A DNA stretch of 64,000 nt from Brachyspira alvinipulli ATCC 51933 (GCF_000518245.1 NZ_KI912402.1:364544-428543), one strand, 5' to 3'; positions 54,211 to 62,953 are shown, counted from the first letter of the stretch. Translations and numbers: made by a program. The notes: generated by a model from the letters alone, not told the origin.

Positions 54211-54309
54211 CTATACACCTATAAGGCTTGCGATTGAAATGATAAGTTTAGCTATTGTCTCTACTAACTTATACAAATCAGTCGCTTTTTTTTGCCGTTT
54301 TCTGAACAT
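54211..54309 (-). CDS. 32-residue amphipathic peptide, cassette A
   Basis: From ATG 54309 with the strong ribosome-binding site tgaggaggtaagcaa. The peptide begins MFRKRQKKATDLYKLVETIA and ends in a hydrophobic stretch, LIISIASLIGV. Basic head plus short hydrophobic helix is the look of type I toxins and phage holin-like peptides. It has a recognisable relative in cassette B. This is the best-supported of the micro-genes because of its Shine-Dalgarno. Confidence 0.55.
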   Translation of the reverse strand: MFRKRQKKATDLYKLVETIAKLIISIASLIGV

Positions 54310-54456
54310 TTGCTTACCTCCTCATTGATTATGATATTATTATAGCATATCTTGATTTTATGTCAATAGTTTTTCAAGAAAAATAATAAAAAAATCGCTA
54401 AATAATTATATTTTATATAAAAAAATAGTATTTTTATTTATAATTAGAGGCATTAA

Positions 54457-54490
54457 AAAAGCCGACATCGTTTTTACGGTTTCGGCTTTT
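54457..54490 (-). terminator. Rho-independent terminator of the ImmA/IrrE gene
   Basis: Stem aaaagccga / tcggctttt with an inner tcg/cgg part; on the minus strand it is followed by T. It lies 29 bases after the stop of the metallopeptidase gene and shares gccgacatc with the hairpin at 62926. Confidence 0.8.
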
Positions 54491-54518
54491 AGTTTTACAT
54501 TAAATAGTTTATGTTTTT

Positions 54519-55163
54519 TTATTTTGTTAATAAACTATAAGTTTCTTTGATAGAGGAAAGTATATTTTCATCTGAAAAAGTTTGACATATTTTGCTATAA
54601 AAATGATCCTTATCTGCTATAGAAAAAATAGCAAATAAAGTTGAAAATTCTTCTTTTGTAATAGAAGTTTTATTAATTTTAGTAATATTATTATAATAAA
54701 TGTGTCCTAATTCATGAGCTATATATCTCCTAATTTGTTTCGTTTCTGTAACATCAGAGTCATAATATATAATAGCCCCGCCATTATACATAAAAGTAAC
54801 TTTAGCTTTTCTTTGTAGTTTTTTTGGTCTCCTTAATAAAATAGGATAATACCTAATCTTTTCATTTTTTATTAAGTTAATTAATTCATTGTATTTTTCT
54901 TCATCTAAATTTTTATTTTCTACTTCTTTTTTTATATGGCATAAAAATTTTTCTCTTTCATTAGCATTTATTAAACTTTCTATAGATGAAATTAAATGAG
55001 AAAGATAATGTTCGTCCATTTCGGGTTGTATTATTGTTTTATATTCTTCTGATAATTTTTTTATAATAGTTTTATCAATATTAGTAATCTTTTTTACTTC
55101 ATTAAGAAAATCTTGACAATATATATCCCAATTTACTGAGGGCTGATTTATATCGTTCTCCAT
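54519..55163 (-). CDS. ImmA/IrrE-type metallopeptidase
   Basis: 214 residues from ATG 55163, chosen because GGAGGG lies four bases before it. The zinc motif HELGH is at 150-154 (RRYIAHELGHIYYNN), within a small alpha/beta fold seen in ImmA/IrrE proteins that cleave phage or ICE repressors. The N-terminal 100 residues are helical. Normally an XRE repressor partner is adjacent; here the partner is an 85-residue protein without a helix-turn-helix, overlapping by 16 bases. It may cleave a regulator encoded elsewhere. Confidence 0.8.
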   Translation of the reverse strand: MENDINQPSVNWDIYCQDFLNEVKKITNIDKTIIKKLSEEYKTIIQPEMDEHYLSHLISSIESLINANEREKFLCHIKKEVENKNLDEEKYNELINLIKNEKIRYYPILLRRPKKLQRKAKVTFMYNGGAIIYYDSDVTETKQIRRYIAHELGHIYYNNITKINKTSITKEEFSTLFAIFSIADKDHFYSKICQTFSDENILSSIKETYSLLTK

Positions 55164-55405
55164 GTACCCTCCAAAAATATAGCTAGGCAATCCTCGTATT
55201 CAGCTTTTTCCTCATCTATCTTATTTTCTGAATCATTATAATTACATACTTCACTTATGCCCATTAAAGAGTATAAGAACATATATTTTTCTTTATAAGT
55301 TTTTTTACCGCATTCCTCTAGTAATCTATCAATAACTTTTTCATCGTCTGCTAAATAAAACTTCATATATATTTCATTTTCTATTTCTGTTTTATTGATA
55401 ACCAT
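55148..55405 (-). CDS. Small acidic protein upstream of the ImmA/IrrE gene
   Basis: 85 residues from ATG 55405 (agggagtattt upstream). The product is acidic and helical (KFYLADDEKVIDRLLEECGK, KIDEEKAEYEDCLAIFLEGT), without signal, membrane helix or DNA-binding motif. The metallopeptidase gene starts within its last codons, so the two are cotranslated. It could be an inhibitor, substrate or chaperone of the peptidase. No family is recognised. Confidence 0.6.
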   Translation of the reverse strand: MVINKTEIENEIYMKFYLADDEKVIDRLLEECGKKTYKEKYMFLYSLMGISEVCNYNDSENKIDEEKAEYEDCLAIFLEGTWRTI

Positions 55406-55911
55406 AAATACTCCCTTTACATTATTAACTTTTGCTAATAAGCACTATTTTATAATCTCTAAAGTTTTTATTTTTTTATAAATTATTTGATTTAAAAAAA
55501 GAATCAGACTAAAAAGCCCTCTATAAGATAAAACATTTTTTCACTCCTTTTTTATTTTTTAGTTTTAATATAAAAAATCGGTTATCGCCGCCTTAAATCT
55601 TAATAACCGAATTTCTACCCACCTTTATAATTTTGTATATGTATTATAATAAACTTTTCCCGCAACTATAATATAAAACATATATTATGAAAAAGCAATA
55701 CAAAATCAAAAATTTAAATAAAAAAGTCAATAGGGAAAAGAGAAAATAAATAACCCTTCTATAATTCATAACTTCACGCAAAAAAAGTAACAAATGCCTC
55801 ATATAAAGAGGTTAAAAATCGAAAAAAAAGTATAGACTGTACATTTAAACACTTTTAAAAAACGTATTATATGTTAGAATTTTTAACAAAAAATAAGTAT
55901 GGGGGTCTTTT
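55406..55911. other. Intergenic region inside the prophage-like element
   Basis: About 500 bases without a convincing gene. It holds a minus-strand terminator-like hairpin (55578-55610) and promoter-like AT-rich sequence before the plus-strand gene at 55912. A 20-codon basic frame at 55688-55750 has no ribosome-binding site and is not called. Confidence 0.6.
55569..55610 (-). terminator. Terminator-like hairpin with no obvious gene upstream
   Basis: Perfect eight-base stem tcggttat / ataaccga with a 17-base loop. On the minus strand it is followed by six T. No minus-strand gene precedes it, so it may end a small RNA or a readthrough transcript. Confidence 0.5.
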
Positions 55912-56106
55912 ATGAAAAAGATTTTAATAATTTTCACTTTACTTTTTAGTTTTAGTTTTTTAGTTTACGGGCAGAAATTGATTGATAGTTATTTTGATGA
56001 AGAAACAGGAATAAAAATAGAAGAATATGATAATAAATTTTCTATAATACATAAATATTGGGGCAGTATTGTAATTCAAGATATTAGCGAAAGATATGAA
56101 TACTAA
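55912..56106 (+). CDS. Exported protein, N-terminal part (gene probably frameshifted)
   Basis: 64 residues with a signal peptide (MKKILIIFTLLFSFSFLVYG) after the excellent ribosome-binding site atgggggtctttt. The mature part KLIDSYFDEETGIKIEEYDN ends abruptly at RYEY. The next frame starts within the last four codons and continues with similar composition. The two together would make one exported protein of about 170 residues. It is either a single-base frameshift or a coupled pair. No family is recognised. Confidence 0.55.
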   Translation: MKKILIIFTLLFSFSFLVYGQKLIDSYFDEETGIKIEEYDNKFSIIHKYWGSIVIQDISERYEY

Positions 56107-56422
56107 TGATACTAATATACTTATTTTATTAAAAAATGATGGAATTTATATTTTTTGTAATAAAAATTATTTTTATTCAAAACCTAATAGTTATTTTTTA
56201 TCTAAAGAAAAATATAAGATAGGTACTGTTTTAGATGAAAAAGAGGGGTATGCTTTTCTTTTACCAAAAGAACATTTTAATAAAATAAAAAATAATGGTT
56301 TTATAATGATACCTACTTTAAATAATAATGAGGGATATACTATCTTTAATTTAATATCTATGGCAAAATTCTTTGATGAAAAACTTAATAAATATAGTCT
56401 ATATAATAAATATTTAAAATAA
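56096..56422 (+). CDS. C-terminal part of the split exported protein
   Basis: 108 residues beginning NTNDTNILILLKNDGIYIFC after ATG 56096, overlapping the previous frame by 11 bases. It lacks its own signal peptide and a clear ribosome-binding site. It is beta-rich (KIGTVLDEKEGYAFLLPKEH). It reads best as the continuation of the exported protein in the preceding frame, with the frame broken near 56090-56106. Translational coupling is the alternative. Confidence 0.5.
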   Translation: MNTNDTNILILLKNDGIYIFCNKNYFYSKPNSYFLSKEKYKIGTVLDEKEGYAFLLPKEHFNKIKNNGFIMIPTLNNNEGYTIFNLISMAKFFDEKLNKYSLYNKYLK

Positions 56423-56523
56423 TTGGTATTTTTTTAAAAACTTTATAAATATTATACTTTTGTATAAGATTTATTTTTATAATTATACTATAATATCCTT
56501 ATATTTTTATATGAGGGTATTAT

Positions 56524-57114
56524 ATGCCAACTTCTACAAATCAAATAGATTTTACATTAAATGCTGATACAAGCAGTTTTGAAACAAATATAAATAATTC
56601 AAGCAAGGCAGTAGAAAAACTTTCAAAAAATAATGATGATTTATCCGCAGGCTTAGAAGATGTTTCAAAGTTTATGAAAGAAACAGCAAAAGTAAATACT
56701 GATTTAACAAAAGCAATTAATAATTTAGCAAAAGCATTTGATGACAGTATTGTTTCTACGAATAAAGAAGCTAATGCTTTAGATGATATTTCTAATGAAG
56801 CAAAAGACGCGGCAAAAGAAATTAAAAAAGTTTCTGATGCCGCGAAAGATATTGAAAAAAATTCAAAAGCAGGCAACTTGGCACTTGAGGCAATAAAAGA
56901 TAATCTCGGAGCTATTCCTGTTATAGAAAATAATACAGTAGAAGCATATTTTTCATTTGAACCTTTTTTTCTAGGAACTCTAATAGCTTTAACTTCATCA
57001 TTAAATAATTTATTTTCTGCTGCTGTTTTTACTATAGTTCTGCTGCTTATTTTTATAAAAAAATTCTCGTATATAACATCACTTACCATATATGGAGTAT
57101 ATTTACAAGTATAA
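56524..57114 (+). pseudogene. Truncated phage tape-measure protein
   Basis: Residues 1-138 (start ATG 56524, ribosome-binding site tgagggtattat) are the classic beginning of a tape-measure protein: FTLNADTSSFETNINNSSKAVEKLSKN, then alternating Ala/Lys/Asp/Asn helices such as NEAKDAAKEIKKVSDAAKDI. From about 56940 the frame reads the antisense of another gene (NNTVEAYFSFEPFFLGT) and is no longer plausible protein. The complete protein would be many hundreds of residues. The gene was thus cut by a rearrangement with an inverted junction near 56930-56950. Confidence 0.7.
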
Positions 57115-57281
57115 AATTTCTTATATTTTTCTAAAGTTTGCTGTTTAGTATTTAAATCCATTTTTAATTTTTCATTTTCTTTATTAATATGCCCTATTAT
57201 TTCATTTAGCTCACTTATTCTATTTTTATAAAGTTTATTATCTTCTTCTAACTGTTTAAGTTTATCTTCTGTATTATACAT
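56541..57281 (-). pseudogene. Coiled-coil protein gene truncated at the same junction
   Basis: The start ATG 57281 has the good ribosome-binding site ataggagcaatttt. The first 45 residues form a coiled coil (KLKQLEEDNKLYKNRISELN, EKLKMDLNTKQQTLEKYKKF). A short domain follows, ending VPRKKGSNEKYAS near 56945. The remaining open frame down to 56541 is antisense to the tape-measure gene. The real 5' part is therefore about 110 residues and lost its C-terminus. In phages such proteins can be small structural or regulatory proteins; no specific function is seen. Confidence 0.55.
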
Positions 57282-57413
57282 AAAATTGCTCCTATTTATA
57301 GTATAATATAGCATATAAAAAACTTCAATATAAAATAAAACTTTATTTAAATAATGTCTGATTTTTTATCTTTTTCTATTGACTTATCATAAAAACTTTG
57401 TTAAACTATAATC

Positions 57414-57535
57414 ATAGCTAGGATGAACTGCAGAAAATCAGCCTCGCCTGCCGTGATATTTAGTATTTACTAAATTGATACGATGGAGGGAATCCCATAC
57501 TAGTTATGGACAGGCTGTCCTCCCATCTTAGCTAT
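57414..57535 (+). ncRNA. Possible structured RNA or MITE-like hairpin element
   Basis: The outer strands atagctaggatg (57414-57425) and catcttagctat (57524-57535) pair over 12 positions with one G-U. Inside are hairpins tttagt-attt-actaaa and ggaca-ggc-tgtcc, and ggg-aat-ccc. TATAAT at 57407-57412 could start a plus-strand RNA, and the 3' strand runs into ttttcttttat, a plausible terminator tail. The 3' end overlaps the last codons of the portal gene on the other strand. No known RNA family is recognised; a short inverted-repeat element is the alternative. Confidence 0.45.
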
Positions 57536-60500
57536 TTTCTTTTATAGTTTTATCCAGCTTTTCTTTTTGTTCCCGTTGTCTATTTTTTATTACATGATAA
57601 TTTATTATTTCATAGTTTTCTTTTTTATCAGATAATTCTAATAATACTAGATCGTTATGTTTATCATCAGTTCTTGATATAAAATTATGATATGCTGGTT
57701 TATCAATATTTGCCTTTAATATAACTTCTGGTTTATATAAAGCATTTCCTATTATTCTTTTAGCTTCTTCTTCGGTAATATCAGGGTGGCTTGCCTTATT
57801 TTTTTCAATTATATTCTTTTTTAATAAAATAGGCTTATCTTCTAAACCTTGTTTTTTCAAAAAAGATTTAGGAAAGTTAGGCAGAGTATTATCTTTTGTC
57901 CAGTCGATTTTTTCAAGCTGTTCAATTTTTTCTTTTATCTCTTTTTCTTCTCCTTTTTCTTTAAACTCTCCATTTGCTTTTCTAGGATGATCTTCTTCTC
58001 TAAAATCAGTATCTATTTTTATACCGCCAATACCTAGCGGTTTATTAAAATTTGAATCTGTTTGAGTTCTATGAACACTGTTTAAAAATCCCCGCTCAGA
58101 GATTTCATTATCTTTTGAACCATCTTTAATTCTTTGATAATGTTCTTTCTTATATTGTTTATATAAATCTCCGTACATTTCCCATACTTCATCTCTGCTC
58201 ATGTTATCGAATGCTGTATCATTAGTTACTTCCATAAAATCAAAAAATGAAAGAGGTTTATCATTTTGCTTTTTAGCATAGAAATGATTTTTCATTATGT
58301 CATATATTAAACTTTTTGGAGTAATATCTATTTCGTCATGAGTATTATATTGATAATCTCCCTGCCTCAATACATCTTTTATTTCACTGCTGTAAGGGTT
58401 AGCATTTTTCCAAGCGTTTAATTCATCTTCAGTAAATAATTCGCTAGCTATTTTATTTACACTTCCTTTATCTATAGAATTGTATCCATGTTCTTTTATT
58501 TTTTCGATTACTTGTTTAGAAAACTCTTCTTTGTTTTTTATTTTATTAGCTACATTATTTCTAAGTGGTTTTTCTCTTGCTTCTTTTTCTTCGTATTCAC
58601 GTTTTTTCTTTTCTTCTGCTTCTTTTTTAGCATTAGCAAGCCTATTTTCTCTGTCATCAAGACTTTCACTAGCCATTTCCATAGCCTTTTTAGTAGTTTC
58701 TGGGCTGTCTGTTACCCATTTTTCACTAACTAAATCGTAATAAGAGTTATTTAAATCTTTAAAATATATTCTTTTGTCCTGCCAAGTTTTACCTAAACTT
58801 TTTAATTTTTCTATAGTATCATTGTCGTAAGCTATTGAATAAGTTTTTCCGATTTTCTTTTCCTTTGATGTTTGTCCTTTACTTTCCTTATCACCTTTAT
58901 TTACTTTTTTCTTTGTTTCTTCATATTTTTTATTTTCCGCCTCTTTTTTTTCAATACTTTGCTGTACACTGTTTATTTGTTCTTCTTTTTTTGCTCTATT
59001 CTTTTTATCATTTACATGTATTTGCTCTAATTCTCTTTGATAAAAACCTAATAAATCTTTTAAATCAACTAAATCTTTTCTGTTTTTTGTATATTCAGTT
59101 TTTGATATATTTTTAACTTCACTAAATGTATTATTTTGTGCTTCAAGTTCTTTTTGTTTATTTTCGTTGTACTCACGCTCTGCCTCTGCTGCTAAGGTTT
59201 GCTGATTAAAAGTGTATTTTTCAAACTTTCCTGTATTTTTATTTTTGAAATATTTACCTTTTAAATTTCCGCCTGCTCCTGAAATAATAGTGCCATTTTC
59301 ATTAACTAGTATATGTTCCCCATTTTCTAAAGTTTTCCATTCTGTGCCCGGAGGTATATCACTAGCATCTGCTTTTATAGTGCTGTCATTTTGTGTGTAA
59401 TCAAATACTTCTTCATCATCTGCCGCATCTGTTCCGCCCATACCGTCCATTCCTTGAGGCTGTGAATCCAATTCCATTTCATTTTTAAATATTTCGCTTT
59501 CGTTTAGTTCTTCCTGTAAGTCCGCAGGATTAGCTCCCAACTGTTGGGCTTTGAGTAAATTATCAAGTTTTTTAGCATTATTGTCTTGAGTAACGCTTTC
59601 AGGTTCAGGAAATAAGTTGCCGTATTGAAACTTGAAATTTTCAGCCCAGCTTCTAAATATTTCGCTGTCTGTTTTGTCCTGATATTCGCTGTATTTATAA
59701 CGCATATCATCAATAAAAGCACTGTCCCAAGCCTTGAGCATAACATAATAGTCAGTAAGGTTATATAAAGGAGTGAGTTTATTTTCTCTAAAACTTTCTA
59801 TTATTGATATTTCAGTTTCTTTGTCTTTATCTCCCTCGCTGAATCCATTTGAAAGGCTTTTATCGAATAGTATTGAGGCAGGAGTGTCATTTAATGCTTT
59901 TGTTATATCATCTTCAAGTTTATTAATGCTGTCAATAAGTCCGTTTAAATTAGAAATAGGAAAATCTTCGATTGTGCTGTCGGCTGAAATAGAAATAACT
60001 TCTCCGCTTCTTTTTTGCTCTAAAATCTGTTTTGAGGCAGTTATAGCATATATTGTAACGCCGTTTAATTTTGCTTTGGCAGGATATTTATAAATAATTG
60101 CCCCTGCTTTATAAAGTAAATCTCCTATCGATTTTATGGCATCATCATATTGATTTAATAATGCTGCCATATTGTAAAAAACAGAAGGAGGAGAAAACGG
60201 AATAAGTGAAGTTCTTGAGTCTAAATACAAAGGCTCTAAAGCATGAGAAATAGCTATTCTTTTTTTAGGTATTTGTTTTGAGTTTACTTGAATATCAATT
60301 ACTTGTAAAAAAGTAAAAGAAAGAGGATCTAAATCTACCCTCGAACCGCTTATATTTAGTGGGTCCATAACTGTAAACTTCATTTTATATTTATGAGCAT
60401 CTTCAAATGTTGGTTTTGTAGTAAAATCATCTTCTTCTTTTTCTTCATCGTACATAGCAACATATAATACCCCAGTTCCGTAAATACGTGAATTATATAT

Positions 60501-60722
60501 AGTTTTTTTTATTGCCTCATCTTGTTTCATCTCGTCGGCTGTTTCTTTGAACTTTTCTATTGCCTCGGGTGGTGCTTTATGTATATCTATTTCACGCTCA
60601 GCACTCATAGCGAAGTTTACAAGTCCTTCAACAATTCTTTTACCGAGTGTGGCAGTTCTATAAATGTTTTTACACTCATCGTAAGTTAATATTAGATTTT
60701 TACCATCTTTAAAGAAACTCAT
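57528..60722 (-). CDS. Phage portal protein fused to a C-terminal toxin-like domain
   Basis: 1064 residues. The N-terminal 390 form a DUF1073-type portal (TLGKRIVEGLVNFAMSAERE, YGTGVLYVAMYDEE, TPASILFDKSLSNGFSEGDKDKE). A Gln/Asn-rich linker contains GEHILVNENGTIISGAGGNLKGK near 475 and long charged helices (500-760). The C-terminus has DHPRKANGEFKEKGE near 935, then a domain (about 950-1050) with DKPILLKKNIIEKNKASHPD and IIGNALYKPEVILKA that recalls MuF-C/PBECR nuclease-type domains of phage proteins. ATGA overlaps the terminase stop. Portals form the DNA entry ring; the C-terminal part may be an injected effector. Confidence 0.75.
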   Translation of the reverse strand: MSFFKDGKNLILTYDECKNIYRTATLGKRIVEGLVNFAMSAEREIDIHKAPPEAIEKFKETADEMKQDEAIKKTIYNSRIYGTGVLYVAMYDEEKEEDDFTTKPTFEDAHKYKMKFTVMDPLNISGSRVDLDPLSFTFLQVIDIQVNSKQIPKKRIAISHALEPLYLDSRTSLIPFSPPSVFYNMAALLNQYDDAIKSIGDLLYKAGAIIYKYPAKAKLNGVTIYAITASKQILEQKRSGEVISISADSTIEDFPISNLNGLIDSINKLEDDITKALNDTPASILFDKSLSNGFSEGDKDKETEISIIESFRENKLTPLYNLTDYYVMLKAWDSAFIDDMRYKYSEYQDKTDSEIFRSWAENFKFQYGNLFPEPESVTQDNNAKKLDNLLKAQQLGANPADLQEELNESEIFKNEMELDSQPQGMDGMGGTDAADDEEVFDYTQNDSTIKADASDIPPGTEWKTLENGEHILVNENGTIISGAGGNLKGKYFKNKNTGKFEKYTFNQQTLAAEAEREYNENKQKELEAQNNTFSEVKNISKTEYTKNRKDLVDLKDLLGFYQRELEQIHVNDKKNRAKKEEQINSVQQSIEKKEAENKKYEETKKKVNKGDKESKGQTSKEKKIGKTYSIAYDNDTIEKLKSLGKTWQDKRIYFKDLNNSYYDLVSEKWVTDSPETTKKAMEMASESLDDRENRLANAKKEAEEKKKREYEEKEAREKPLRNNVANKIKNKEEFSKQVIEKIKEHGYNSIDKGSVNKIASELFTEDELNAWKNANPYSSEIKDVLRQGDYQYNTHDEIDITPKSLIYDIMKNHFYAKKQNDKPLSFFDFMEVTNDTAFDNMSRDEVWEMYGDLYKQYKKEHYQRIKDGSKDNEISERGFLNSVHRTQTDSNFNKPLGIGGIKIDTDFREEDHPRKANGEFKEKGEEKEIKEKIEQLEKIDWTKDNTLPNFPKSFLKKQGLEDKPILLKKNIIEKNKASHPDITEEEAKRIIGNALYKPEVILKANIDKPAYHNFISRTDDKHNDLVLLELSDKKENYEIINYHVIKNRQREQKEKLDKTIKENS

Positions 60723-62860
60723 TGTATTTTTTCTCCTTCAAACTCATAATAAATAAGTTCAAGTAATGTTTCTAAAATAATATTTTCTTTCACTTCTTCA
60801 GGAATATATTGACACACATTATCTATAATAGTTCTTTCAAGTTCCTGATTCTTTTCTAAATAAATAAGCTTGTTTTGTATATAAGGCATTGAGTATGCTG
60901 CATAATCTATTAATTTTAGTTTTTCTATCTCTATTCGTTCTATATTTTTTATATTCAAACAGCTGAAGTCTATATTTTCATTGTCAAAAGCTATTATTGA
61001 ATTAACATCGTTTAAATAATCTTTTGTCTTTTCTGCTATCTCGTTTGTATCAGCTGATTTTATTTCTTTAATTAAAAAGTGCTGGAATTGTTTTAATCCG
61101 TCCCTAGTGTAGAAATAATCAAATAATATAAATACGCTCTTACTGCCTTTAAAGCTGTAATAAGCAATTTTATTTGTAATATTGTAGTCTGCGGCAATAT
61201 CATCGATACATTTAAACCAAGCACGTTTAAAGTAAACATCAATTGAATTAACATCTTTCAAGCCTAATAACTCATAAACGCCCCAAACAAAACTGTCGAG
61301 TCGGTCAGGGCTTTCTCCTTGCTCTCCTTGATAGCCTTGTATTGTAAGTAAAAGCATTTGATTTTCTAATTTTGGAAAACTTTTTAAGAAATATACTTTA
61401 CCTTGTGAACATAAGTTTGCCACAGGTAAAGCCCTTAAATATTTACTTTGCGTTGCTCGTACAGGTATTAAACGAACGCTTTTACTTTCGCTTAATATTG
61501 TATTTGCCACATGGTCGCCGCCTTGATTTTCTTCATAAACTACTGCCTCACATTCATAATTAAAATACGTTTTTACAAGCACTTTCGCATATTCTGAAGC
61601 AGTATAATGTCCGCTAACATCAGCTATTAAATGAACATATCCCTCATGCGTTATGCCGAGTACTGTAATTCCGTATTCGTTATTGAAGTCTTTACTGCTT
61701 GTGGCAGGGTCGGTTGCTAATATCCTGCGTACATAATTGTCTTTGTCATATGATAAATTAAGATTTAAGTCTTTTATCTCTTCATAAGTCCATAAAGCTC
61801 CGTCAAACTCTGTCTGAGGTTCACCATTCCAGATATATTTCCATTTTTTTAAGTTTGTTGCTTTGTCAAGTTCGGCTAATGAAATAAGCTCTGGGGAATT
61901 AAACTTATTGTCATAATAATTTATATTTATATGCTGAGTCAAAATGAGACGTTCTCGGGTCACATTTTCATTAAAAAAATAATCATAAATTACAGTGTTT
62001 TGTCTATGGCGGTTATAAGTAAATATTATTTGATAATCTTCAACCCTTGCCGCAGTTGGTATTAATTTTTCAAGTGAAAGTTCTGAAATGCTTTGTGCCT
62101 CTTCAATCCAAGCTAAAAATAAAAGGTCTGTAGATTTTAATGTGTCTGAAGCATCCGAAGAAGCCTCTTTTAATCCCATAAAAATTATGCGTACATTATT
62201 ATGCTTTGAAAGTATTTCCTGCTTTGTGATATTAAAATAATTCTCTAAATGATAAAGTTTTATAATTCTTTCAAGAAGCGGTTTAACTGATGTTTCAATA
62301 GATTTTTGAACCTCACGACCGCAAAGAAGTGAACCGTTTGTTTTTCTCTCAAGTGCTTTTAATATCACGTATCTTGCTACTTGTTCACTTTTTCCGCCCG
62401 CTCTCCCGCCTTCGAGATGTACAAACTTTTTAGTAGGATCAATATTTTCTTTTCTGGCTAATTGGAAGAATAATTCTATATCATGCCTCAACAATTCTAA
62501 TTTATAATCAAGTTCAGTAGCTCCGCCGGATTCTTCATTGTCTTTGTCAATTCCTATGCCGTGGCAATATTTAGCTAAAAAAATAAGACCTTGAACTGAT
62601 TTATTTAGATATATTTTTTCAAAAAGCATTTTTTTTTGTTTTTCTTTTAATTTTGAATACCAGAAAGTGAGAGTTTCTTCAGTTATTTCTTTTCCTGCCT
62701 CACTTTTTAATATTCGATGTACGCTTTGTCTTACCCAATTATTTTCTAAATAAAGCTGTTCAAAAGTAGGGTATTTAGAATGCTTTTTATTTACATACTC
62801 TTTGAACTTTTCAATCATAAAAGGTATATGATATTTGTCCCTAGTCTTATTATTAGCCAT
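60719..62860 (-). CDS. Phage terminase large subunit (Terminase_3 type)
   Basis: 713 residues. Walker A is GGRAGGKS at 151-158, Walker B is LLFLAWIEEAQSI near 243-255, and the coupling motif TYNRHRQNTVI is near 280. The nuclease domain has the acidic residues in ILATDPATSSKDFNNEYG near 370, VVYEENQGGDHVANTI near 435 and ESPDRLDSFVWGVYELLG near 515. The N-terminal 120 residues may replace a small subunit, and the C-terminal 170 residues beyond the nuclease are an extension. It cuts and pumps phage DNA into the procapsid. It overlaps the portal gene. Confidence 0.92.
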   Translation of the reverse strand: MANNKTRDKYHIPFMIEKFKEYVNKKHSKYPTFEQLYLENNWVRQSVHRILKSEAGKEITEETLTFWYSKLKEKQKKMLFEKIYLNKSVQGLIFLAKYCHGIGIDKDNEESGGATELDYKLELLRHDIELFFQLARKENIDPTKKFVHLEGGRAGGKSEQVARYVILKALERKTNGSLLCGREVQKSIETSVKPLLERIIKLYHLENYFNITKQEILSKHNNVRIIFMGLKEASSDASDTLKSTDLLFLAWIEEAQSISELSLEKLIPTAARVEDYQIIFTYNRHRQNTVIYDYFFNENVTRERLILTQHININYYDNKFNSPELISLAELDKATNLKKWKYIWNGEPQTEFDGALWTYEEIKDLNLNLSYDKDNYVRRILATDPATSSKDFNNEYGITVLGITHEGYVHLIADVSGHYTASEYAKVLVKTYFNYECEAVVYEENQGGDHVANTILSESKSVRLIPVRATQSKYLRALPVANLCSQGKVYFLKSFPKLENQMLLLTIQGYQGEQGESPDRLDSFVWGVYELLGLKDVNSIDVYFKRAWFKCIDDIAADYNITNKIAYYSFKGSKSVFILFDYFYTRDGLKQFQHFLIKEIKSADTNEIAEKTKDYLNDVNSIIAFDNENIDFSCLNIKNIERIEIEKLKLIDYAAYSMPYIQNKLIYLEKNQELERTIIDNVCQYIPEEVKENIILETLLELIYYEFEGEKIQ

Positions 62861-62885
62861 TTGTTTTATTATAAAATCAAAGAAG

Positions 62886-62928
62886 TAAAAAAGATTTATA
62901 CAATAGTTTAATTAATTTTGAATAAGCC
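62886..62928. repeat. 43-bp direct repeat, copy B
   Basis: Identical to 53691-53733 and in the same orientation, 9,195 bases away. It lies between the cassette B terminator and the terminase start codon on the minus strand. Confidence 0.9.
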
Positions 62929-62953
62929 GACATCATTTTAATGACATCGGCTT
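62926..62953 (-). terminator. Probable terminator of cassette B
   Basis: Hairpin gccga-ca-tcatt tt aatga-ca-tcggc, nine bases downstream of the ribbon-helix-helix-like gene's stop on the minus strand. The tail is only moderately T-rich, so readthrough into terminase is possible. Confidence 0.6.

Noticed and set aside
55688-55750. 20-codon basic frame MKKQYKIKNLNKKVNREKRK
   Set aside because: No ribosome-binding site and only A-rich codons; chance is enough to explain it.
58480-59400. Several Phe/Ser-rich plus-strand frames opposite the portal gene
   Set aside because: They are antisense of Lys/Glu-rich coiled-coil codons in the portal and have no start signals.
59504-59746. 80-residue minus-strand frame inside the portal gene
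   Set aside because: It lies in another frame of the same strand as the portal, which has a continuous and recognisable product there.
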